From Pseudeuparius sepicola (taxonomy: Eukaryota; Arthropoda; Insecta; Coleoptera; Anthribidae), in NCBI GenBank assembly GCA_963920635.1, contig OY987299.1:116189373-116253372 (forward strand): 64,000 nucleotides of DNA, written 5' to 3'. The notes under the pieces were generated by a model, which ran no database searches, was not told the DNA's origin, and worked only from the letters and a program-made list of their open reading frames with translations. Shown here in pieces: positions 56,059 to 64,000 of this stretch; the stretch's first letter is position 1; each line of letters starts with the position of its first letter. Made by a program: the position numbers and the translations under genes.

Positions 56059-57471
56059 CAGGGTTATTCAGTCATGATGTAAAAATTTTTAACCACAGGT
56101 GGGAAAAAATAGCTTAATACAAATGAAAAATTAAAAAACTCAAAAGTAAAAAAATATATATTTTCAGAAGGGTATTATTAAAACCCCTTGTTACCGGCGC
56201 TCACCAGATCAGCTGTTAAGCTCGCGCGTCGAGGCTAACGAACCTGGGGCGCGGTGTTGCCAGTTGAACAATAACCGATTGTAAATTTACTTTTTAGTAC
56301 CTTCTCCCAGATATTTAAAAAAAATATATGCATAGTCTAAGTGAATTTATTACCTTTTTGATTTTTCAATGTCAATCAACAGTAATTAATAGGTGTGTAG
56401 GAGTATAGGAAGCTCTTAGTTTCCCACAACGGATGCACCTTGTTTGCAGAGACTGCAGTAGCAGGAAAACTAAGCACAAAATGTGCAAATATGCATCAAA
56501 ACTAAAACACTCTATTACCGTTTACTTTCAAATTCAATTCAGGTACAAATTCATGGCCCCGCGAGTCGCGGAACTTTCTACACGCCACAGTCCACACACC
56601 TGCACTCAAGATATTGACAAGATTGAGTCGCCTAGTCGCCACAGTCGCTAGAGCGCTACAGTCGGTACTGTTCCTTCCTACCGCATGCTACCGCCACCAC
56701 CCGACCATTGCTTTTGTTCTGGGAATAGTTATTCAACCGCGGTTAGTTCACATCAACAAAACTTTAACGTAGGACTAAAACAAATTGCGACTGCTTTTTT
56801 AAGAATACCTTGAAATAATTTTACTGATATGAATTAGCTGCGATTTAATAACTATTCACAAAAACAATCCTCCTACTTTCTGAGATGAGTGGAGCCATCG
56901 CCATCGCATCTGATGCGCCTAGTCAGTGACAGCCAATGGCGCCAGCGTCCAGTGGCCGGACAGTCAGTAAACTAAACAATCATGTCATAATAACTACTGT
57001 CAGGCTGTTTTGTTGCTTAGAAAAACACAATAAAAAAATGAAGACGGGAAAAATATGGACCGCGGTAGGCGTAAAGCAATTTAAAAATTGTGATACAAAT
57101 GTGTATGCGGAAATTAATACTGCGGTGCTTATGATGTGAATACAACATTTTCTTAAGATGGTTGAAGTGTTATAGTGTCCTTTGTAGAATCAAGACTTTG
57201 AATGTACGTACCAAAAATGTAGATGAAAGGTAGATATTTCTTATTTCTTCATTTTCACCTTCCACAAAAAAAATGATTGAAATGTGGCAACATGGCTCTC
57301 CAGCACCAACTTCGATGGTTGACGTTGAAGCAGAAACGTCGAGTTACTCGGGTATTAAGGTTCATTTTCCCCACGTTTTAAACTTCGAGAAAAAAAATTG
57401 TTTCGCATTTTCCTTTTTAGTAGACCTCCCCCACTGTGTGGTTTTTTAACATCCATGACTAAATCACCCCG
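56059..57471. mobile_element. Non-autonomous element, copy B of the 7836-10495 family
   Basis: Starts TA|CAGGGTTATTCAGTCATGAT and ends CATGACTAAATCACCCCG|TA. It is co-linear with copy A through several blocks but lacks the nested insertions. It carries its own short extra segment at about 56190-56300 (TTACCGGCGCTCACCAGATC). Open frames are not conserved with copy A, supporting non-coding status. Confidence 0.7.
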
Positions 57472-57599
57472 TATATAAGAAAAAACTATATAATTAAATT
57501 CTCTTTTAAAATTCAACTTTAAAACCCTGCTAAGTAGAGGCCGTATTTTAGATCTGACCTCTTTTAACGTTCTTCAATATCTCGAAAACAGTTATTCCG

Positions 57600-57890
57600 A
57601 CTTACTCCACGTTGGCGCAGTGGTGCCAATAGAAAGAACGCTCGGCTGGCTGAGTGCCTTCCCTTGTTCCCGCGTAGAGGCCCCAGAGGCCGCCCCCCCC
57701 CCTCCCACAGTCTCGCCCTGTTTGCACTGAAAATACGCGGGGCTCTAATTGTGGCTGCTGCGTTGGTTTAAAGTTTCGATTGTCGTCGGAGAAGGGGGCA
57801 ATTGAGCGATTCGTGCCCCGGAGAATGGCTTCAACTCGCATCGGGGAGCGACTAAGTGAAAGAATCGGTCTGGTTTCTATAGGGGGCCCT
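57600..57890. other. GC-rich unique island
   Basis: Another composition jump (GAGGCCCCAGAGGCCGCCCC, GCCCCGGAGAATGGCTTCAA). The minus frame 57602-57841 has no known motif. Possible regulatory block. Confidence 0.3.
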
Positions 57891-59361
57891 AAATAAATAC
57901 AGGAACGGGAAGATTTGGGGTAATGTTAATGTTCCTTCCAATTTAATATGGGAGGACAGAAAGATTGCAGCGCTGATGAAATTTGTTAGATACGTAATTT
58001 CATTTGTTAGAAGATGGCATCTTGTCCTGAAATGCAAGAACGCTTGCTGTTAATAATGATACAGAGATGTTTCTGTTTAAACCATCAGATTGATAATTAG
58101 TATATAGGTTAACAACTGCATCTATTTTGTGTCAAAATTTCCGACCAAAAATCCATAGTTCAAGCACAGAAAAACACAGCTTGCTGTTTTTCTGTGGTTG
58201 AAGTAAACAATACCAAAAGTGGTTCCCAACATTATTCCATTCATTTTGAAAATACCGATCGTTTGTTTATTTGGGAGTGCTCAACGGCTTCAGTCAATCG
58301 AAATTGTAGATTTTAATTCGGCGGCAAAACAGTTAGGAACTTTGACACGATAGGGAACATTATTCCGTTGGCAGCACTACTTCATCGATCCGTTTGCGCA
58401 TTTTAATGGCGGTGTTCTTTTTTTAGCGAAAATCTTACGATTTTCAGAGCTGTGAACTTGTGGACTATTTAAAAATAGATAAATCTAACGGGCCATAATT
58501 TTTCATTTTCCACAAGTTTTAGCTTTTGGGGTCGAAACTTACCTACCGCCAGCTAAAATTTGTGTACTGTAGTGCATTAAAACTTTTTTCTCGAATTTTA
58601 ACCGGGTACACATATAGTCCGGCAGCCACGGGGGTAAACCCAAAAATATGGGACGAAGTTTTTTTCAAAACGGATTTCACATCTCTAGGACTCTTAGTTT
58701 TGATATCCAAGTGATGACAAACTGTCATCCTTGAGCAATTTGAGATACAGGGTGTCTTTTTAATAAGTACCATGTGATCACGTATATTTTTACACCACCT
58801 TATTTTATATATTTTAGAGGTTAGGAAAAAAGTTTCCGATACAAAAAAAGCAAGCTTTTTCAGAGTTTATTTATTTTTATAAAAGTTGTTCAGAAAAGCG
58901 GTGCCAACCCAAACTTTTGTTTCTTTAACTCGAATACCCTTCATATTTTTGATATTTGAAATCTGCTCATTGTCGCAGTTTCAATGATGTATATACATGT
59001 AATATGTTTGTTTCAAGCGTTTGTCAAGTATTCGACCTTGAAACTTTAAATTTTGTACTTTTGATGTTTATTTTTTCGAAAATGAACCTGGCGGGTATTG
59101 TTTTTATTTTTTTAATTAATTTATTAAAACAGCTATAAAAAACGAAAGACAACTTTTTCTGCTCTACATGCTTTTTATAAGCATTTTAATATACAGGGTG
59201 CGATTACAGATTCCTCTCGAGAAATTATGAAGATTTAGTGAAGCGGCCTCATGTAGAGCTATGATCCCTCAAAGGGGCTCCACGAAGGCACTTTTTCTTA
59301 ACTTCAGATCGCCCTCAAATTTTATAGACACTGTACTCTGAATAATACCCACTAACCACCT
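57891..59361. other. No gene; orphan MITE ends
   Basis: TA|CAGGGTGTCTTTTTAATAA near 58746 and TA|CAGGGTGCGATTACAGAT near 59193 are end-like motifs without clear partners. No supported coding. Confidence 0.35.
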
Positions 59362-59712
59362 TTAAATGGACCGCCTGGTATACAAAGGTCTGTTTTTTAG
59401 GTGACTCATTACTATATTCACCCTAACAGCAACCCATCGTAATCGAACATCAGCAGCCCAGGTATCATTCTGTTCCACACATGTTTGTAAAATAGCTTCC
59501 TTCATTGCTTTTTCGTATTCTTGTCTTCCACCACTCTGAACAATGGCCATCATTGAAGATTTTTTTATTTTTTCTAAATCGCACTTTTGTCCACAGTACA
59601 AACCTTGATCTCTAAAATTAATTTTTGTCACTTCTGAATGCAGCTGCTTTTTTACAGTTGGAGTTCCAGTATCTGAGACACAAAACCCTATTATAGTTGT
59701 GCCACAAGACAC
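59362..59712 (-). CDS. Unidentified 116-codon open frame, probably a mobile-element ORF fragment
   Basis: The frame begins MSCGTTIIGFCVSDTGTPTV and has normal, non-repetitive composition: charged helices (DLEKIKKSSMMAIVQSGG, then RQEYEKAMKEAILQTC) and CGQKC. It looks more like real protein than its neighbours, but I do not recognise the family. The Crypton-end-like block at 60100-60245 lies upstream on the same strand, so it could belong to a mobile element. No splice signals or operon context help. It may be a fragment, since nothing coding continues on either side. Confidence 0.4.
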   Translation of the reverse strand: MSCGTTIIGFCVSDTGTPTVKKQLHSEVTKINFRDQGLYCGQKCDLEKIKKSSMMAIVQSGGRQEYEKAMKEAILQTCVEQNDTWAADVRLRWVAVRVNIVMSHLKNRPLYTRRSI

Positions 59713-60099
59713 GATAAGGCTGTTTAAATAAACAACTAAAGTCTACCCAAGTTACAGAGGCAGTGGATCAAAACATTGGCCACCACGTGACCTATTCTCT
59801 TTTTGGTCTGGCCGTCATAAAATATCAAGTGTTTACGCGGCGAGCATAATGCAGGGCCGACTCTTCCCTCCGTCGAGTTTCCTGCATATTTTAGATCGGA
59901 TCGCGAGCAGTAGATTCTGGAAATTTATTTTGCTACTTAATTTAAGAAAATTTATAAAGGTTCACGAAAGGTAGAAACTCAAATTTTAGAACTTCTAAAA
60001 AAATTAGTTCAGAATTACAAGCCACTTGGAAGCTCATATTAGTCCAACCCTGGTAATCGGTCGCAAGGCGGTCATGTGACTTTGTTTATATCTACTGCC

Positions 60100-60245
60100 G
60101 CTGTAACTTGGATAGACTTTAGACGCGAGCTGTTTTCCAAGGCCTCCAACTACTTCTCTTAAATCTGCATTGCACAACGACACTCCCACACAGTTTGCTG
60201 TGGCAACCCGTGCGCAAAATAACATTCCCGCACCGCACATACAAT
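60100..60245 (-). repeat. Copy of the Crypton 5' region
   Basis: Minus strand reads GTGCGGGAATGTTATTTTGC, then CACGGGTTGCCA, then AGTAGTTGGAGGCCTTGG, matching 48737-48850 (GTGCGGGAATGTTATTGTGC, ACGGGTTGCCA, AGTAGTAGGAGGCCATGG). A second, diverged Crypton end without its recombinase. The minus frame 60034-60249 covers it but is probably accidental. Confidence 0.5.
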
Positions 60246-60249
60246 GCAA

Positions 60250-61145
60250 TGAGGCAATTTCTTTAGAGTCTTAGAAAAAGCGCGTTTTTTTGTGTCTTAA
60301 TATAAATATAATAAATTAAGAAAGCATTCTTCTTAAGCACTAAAATTAAAATATAGTAAACGCAAACTAAGAAGGTGAGTTTTGGAAAGGGGATGAGGGA
60401 CTAGTAATATAACACAGGAAATAAATATTTAACAACCAATAAAAGGGTTTTATACATAGGCCTAATTGCTATTAGTCCTTCCCCATAATTCTCATCTCAT
60501 TTCTGGATATTATAATATACCGAGTAGCGAATGCCATTAAATAAAGTACATTAAATTACACTAAAGTAAAAAATCGTAATTTCTTTATTGTAGTAATGTC
60601 CATATTGGTGGAGAAGTGTACCTATAATTACACACAATTAGGAAAAATTACATAATTTTGAGTTTATACAAAATGCTCATTTGGCTGCAGAGTGGACAGA
60701 GCATCAAATTTAAGACGCCCTGTACCTGTCATGTAGCCTTATCTCTAAACATACCCATTTTTATAATTTTATTAGTTTTTTAACTTTGATAGGAAATGTT
60801 CTAATATACAGAGAAATTCATGAATATTTTAAATTCATAACACATGTTTTTGAAACACCTTGTATATCAATGATAACTGTAACGTAATTAATTTATACAA
60901 TAATATAATAATAACAACAATTTTATAGCTAAATAGTAAGATTTAGAGTAGAAATTCCATATATTATCTAATATTTACTGTCTAATATTTGAGATACCCT
61001 GTATATCAAATTGCTCAATGACGCCAGCATGTCATCAGTCGGATATGGTTAATAGACATACAAATCTGCAAGAATCCGTTAAAAAAAGAACTTCGCACTT
61101 CAGGCAAAAAAAAACCGGTTCCGCTGCCGGACTAATAGGGGGACT
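60250..61145. other. AT-rich stretch without a gene
   Basis: Isolated end-like words (ACCTTGTATATC near 60848, ACCCTGTATATC near 60996) but no closed element. No coding supported. Confidence 0.4.
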
Positions 61146-61726
61146 AAGTGCACGGCCACACATAAGGCGGACGGCGGACCGGAGAGCAAAGCGGAGATGG
61201 TAGCGGAGCGTTCAAGTCAGTTTGACATTTTCCGGCGTATTGGCGCGTATTTAACCTCGAAAATAGAGCGTTATATTCCTTAATAATAAACAATATGGAT
61301 CGAGAAATGTTAATTAGTGAAGTTTTTAGTCGCAAACCCCTATGGGACATAACTCATGCACATCACACAACCGAGGTGTTTTAGACAAACTTTAGGTGGA
61401 GATTTCCAAAATTATTTTTGTACAGGTGATGGAATCCACCAAGAGTTTGCCTGTTTAGGTTTATTTCATGTAGCCACACTGCACGTTTACTTTGCAAAAT
61501 TTGATTTGTGAATTTTCACATAAAAATAATGTAGAAATCGACATTTTGATAGCTGTTTCTAAGAAGTTCGACTTTTCAATGTTTCCACTTTACATTTAAC
61601 CTCTCTGCGCAATACGCCTTTCAAAGCTGTCACAATCCGCTGACTGTGTGGACACTACCCGCACTACTCTCCGCTTTCCGCTCTGCTCTCCTGTCCGCCG
61701 TCCGCCTTATGTGTGGCCGCGCACTT
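61146..61726. mobile_element. Inverted-repeat element with AAGTGC(A/G)CGGCCACACATAAG ends
   Basis: The left arm AAGTGCACGGCCACACATAA then GGCGGACGGCGGAC and GGAGAGCAAAGCGGAGA mirrors the right arm TCTCCGCTTTCCGCTCTGCT ... GTCCGCCTTATGTGTGGCCG, CGCACTT. The terminal inverted repeat is about 55 bp. Flanks suggest a short TA or TAA duplication; the superfamily (PIF/Harbinger-like?) is not certain. No transposase. Confidence 0.75.
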
Positions 61727-62830
61727 ATAAAACTTTTTGTTGAACTCAGTCCAACTCGACAGCTTTCCTCCCATTTAACAACCTGAGGCTTAACTTTCTC
61801 CACCATTTTATTTAAGAAAGATTAAGGAAATAGGGTATTATGGTCTATAATTTTCTCACTGTCTCCAAAGCCTATATTTACACAAGTTAATATATCGTAA
61901 TTGGAAAGCAAACACAAGCTGGTCGTAATGAGTGAATTATAAGACCAAACAAATTAAATAATCTAAACATTGCATTAATTTATAGCTTCTAATTACAAGT
62001 GCAAAGTGTCTAAGTGCGCGTATAGGTATAATCAAAGTATAGCCACTGAATCTATAATAATGTCTAATTTATGCAAAACAGAAGAAAGGAAAGCTGAGAT
62101 AACTCTTCGTTATTTTAGATAATTTCACGGCTGAGAAGATACAGCGCTAAGTGCCAAAAAGAACTATTATTTTGCCGTTAGTAACATTAATAATAATTAT
62201 TAATCTATATAAGTGTTGCCTTTTAGTAGCTGTCCGTTAGTAACATTAATAATAATTATTAATCTATATAAGTGTTGTCTTTTTATAGTTACGAAACCTA
62301 CAAAAAATTACAATAATTAGACAATAGGACAGTTTAAACGAAATATAAAGGCGGCAAATATACAGGGCGAGTTTTTTCGATGCCCACTATGGGTACCTCG
62401 GAAACTAGCAGAGCTAGAACAAAGGTTAAATGGGGAAAGAATTGCAGTTTTGAATGCTCCATCTAATGCCCGTTTTGGATTTTCAAAAAAGTTCAAGGCT
62501 CACTAGATATTTTGAAAAGAGTGATTTTTTGCTCTTTCATCAGATCTCTGTAGCTCCGTTATTTCTGATTATACAGAAAAACTGTAGAGACAAAAATTGT
62601 AGATAATTTTGGGCTTATAATAAGATAATCGAATCCAATTTTTTATGTTGTTTGTGATTTTTGAGATATGACATAAACTTGCGTTTTTTTAAATGTAAAT
62701 CATAGTTGGCTGTGGCCTTATCAAATCGGCCATTTTTTGAGCTTTCCAAAAATATAATACTCGGCATAGTTATTATAATAAATAAAATAGCTATGGCTAA
62801 TTTTCTGATTTTTTTTTTAATTTTCTCATA
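61727..62830. other. AT-rich stretch; contains a short tandem duplication and an orphan MITE end
   Basis: TA|CAGGGCGAGTTTTTTCGATG near 62363 is an end-like motif. No coding supported. Confidence 0.35.
62175..62292. repeat. 59-bp tandem duplication
   Basis: CCGTTAGTAACATTAATAAT at 62175 and again at 62234; the two copies are nearly identical through TATATAAGTGTTG and part of the following bases. Confidence 0.9.
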
Positions 62831-63336
62831 GTCAGCCATGGAATATTTTCATAATTACGTTCTATTTTATAATAAGACATACTTCAAACTTTCAAATATT
62901 TTATTTTTAGCTGGTAACAAAATGCTCCACCACATAATTATTTGCCCGTAAGAAATTACCTAGATCTGCTCTACCCAAATAGTTGGATAGGGAGAAATAG
63001 ACCTATTTCCTGGCAGCCCCGATCCCCCCATTTGTCTGTTTTGGATTTATTTTTGTTTTAGAAGCAATTGCCAGTATTGACAGGCGGTTCTCTAAGAAAG
63101 GCGACAAATTCAGTTTTAAAAAGATGCAAAATAATAATATTGGTGGATTGTTTGAACACCTTTTTTATTTTAAAAGGTGACCTTCTAAAATAATAAAAAT
63201 TTGGATTTGAGTTTTTTTATTTTTGTTTCATTTTGTTACATTTTATTACCAGCTAAAAACAAAATATTAGAAAATTTAAAGTACTTATGTCTAATTATAA
63301 AATATAACGTAATTATGAAAATATTCCATGGCTGAC
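62831..63336. mobile_element. Inverted-repeat element with GTCAGCCATGG ends, TA-flanked
   Basis: TA|GTCAGCCATGGAATATTTTC on the left mirrors GAAAATATTCCATGGCTGAC|TA on the right. Arms are about 95-110 bp, through TTTTAGCTGGTAA/TTACCAGCTAAAA. It directly abuts the mariner-family element at 63341 (two adjacent TA dinucleotides). Confidence 0.75.
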
Positions 63337-63340
63337 TATA

Positions 63341-64000
63341 CAGTGTGACCCATTTGTTTTGGGGTCAGTCTGTAAAAAGTGTCTCAATCGTGCGATTTGG
63401 CTGATTTTTTTTTTAAATTGTAGAGCTCGATGAACTGCACATTTTGAACAAAAATTGCCTGGTTCGCATAAAATCCAAAGCCTACTATGACCGTTTTTAT
63501 GAGCAAAATTTTAAGAAACCATATTAGCGTTTTTTTTTGAAAAAATCTGTGTGCGCCAATGGATTGAGCACCCCTCGAAATGGGTATGTACAAAATTTCA
63601 TCAAAATATTTCAAGTAATAACGATTTTGTAGAAAAATTAAAAATGCAGCCAAGGTACGTCTTTATTTTCAAAAATTCAAAGTTGGCCATGGAAAATAAT
63701 TGAATTGTTTACTTTTATTAAGTGTCAAACTGTCTAAATTGAGTTCAGAAATTGTTTGTGCTCAATACAATTAATTATCATAATTATGGAATATTTAAGC
63801 ATAAGAGACAAAATAGAAATTGTTCGATTCGACTCGTGGGCGACAACGAGCGCTCGGCAGCAGAAGCTGCGGCCGAATTTAACAATAGACACCCAGGTAG
63901 ATCAGTGAGTCGAAGTACTGTACAACGTATAAACAATATTTTTGATGAAACTGGATCGATTTCTAAAAATTTATTAAAAACTAGGCAAAATGGACGCCGT
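63341..64000 (+). mobile_element. 5' part of a mariner-family element, cut by the window edge
   Basis: Begins TA|CAGTGTGACCCATTTGTTTT, the same end as 46350-47178. The complete left inverted repeat of about 360 bp includes the segment missing from the left arm of that copy, followed by the start of a transposase gene that has not been internally deleted as far as the window reaches. Confidence 0.85.
63786..64000 (+). pseudogene. Transposase N-terminus with a 5-bp duplication
   Basis: The ATG at 63786 gives MEYLSIRDKIEIVR. Then TTCGA is duplicated (63823-63827 and 63828-63832), shifting the frame. In the shifted frame the sequence resumes as LVGDNERSAAEAAAEFNNRH, followed by SVSRSTVQRINNIFDETGSI, the helix-turn-helix pattern of mariner/IS630 transposases. 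The copy at 46692 lacks the duplication and reads straight through REIVR-equivalent into LVGDNE, which shows the insertion is a mutation in this copy. The catalytic domain lies beyond the window. Confidence 0.75.

Noticed and set aside
1..64000. tRNA or rRNA genes
   Set aside because: No convincing A/B-box pair with cloverleaf arms or conserved rRNA segment was seen by eye; a covariance search would be needed to exclude them.

Overview
This window looks like a piece of an insect nuclear genome. The evidence is an AT-rich background, very many fold-back elements with TA-flanked CAGGGTG ends, remnants of non-LTR retrotransposons, mariner-like and Crypton-like transposases, and one stretch with GT-AG splice signals on the minus strand. 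A beetle is a reasonable guess, but nothing in the sequence fixes the order. No bacterial operon, rRNA, tRNA or CRISPR array was found. Nearly all recognisable coding sequence belongs to decayed mobile elements.

Layout. 1-24 kb is a TE-rich intergenic landscape: an RNase H tail of a non-LTR retrotransposon (151-864, minus), long palindromic MITEs (2492-3077, 3763-4917, 5136-6269, 7836-10495 with 8997-9698 nested inside it, 16558-17512, 21583-22405), a hAT-like MITE (18889-20104), a reverse-transcriptase relic (about 20440-20950) and a mariner-family pseudogene folded back on itself (22558-23641). Several GC-rich unique islands (10.5-11.1, 12.6-13.1, 18.2-18.8, 51.2-51.5 and 57.6-57.9 kb) stand out from the AT-rich TE background and could be regulatory DNA.

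24,474-45,153 is the outstanding feature. Three non-autonomous Helitrons lie head to tail on the minus strand. Each ends in a short GC hairpin, a 10-nt spacer and CTAG. Just inside that terminus each carries a 67-bp GC-rich minisatellite: about 18, 82 and 3 units in the three copies, with higher-order repeats in the largest array. The minisatellite has no stop in any minus-strand frame, which produces very long but probably meaningless ORFs. The rest of each Helitron is a quasi-repetitive body that includes a 1.61-kb tandem duplication in copy 1. The block sits immediately inside a candidate 5' splice site of a minus-strand gene. That gene's exon (45,168-45,267) encodes a signal-peptide-like N-terminus, and a splice acceptor lies 164 bp beyond the other end of the block (24,309). 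Removing the Helitrons leaves an intron of about 178 bp. This gene model is an inference.

45-64 kb returns to TE-rich sequence: an internally deleted mariner derivative (46,350-47,178) and a longer relative running off the window edge (63,341-64,000); a Crypton-type tyrosine-recombinase pseudogene (48,966-50,145) stopped just before its catalytic tyrosine; an RT relic (52.9-53.3 kb); a 5'-truncated R4/Dong-like retrotransposon whose two ends both lie in TAA-type microsatellite (54,132-55,642); a second copy of the 7.8-kb MITE (56,059-57,471); an unidentified minus-strand ORF (59,362-59,712); and further inverted-repeat elements. Boundaries were read by eye and may be off by a few bases. Family names rest on motifs, not database searches.
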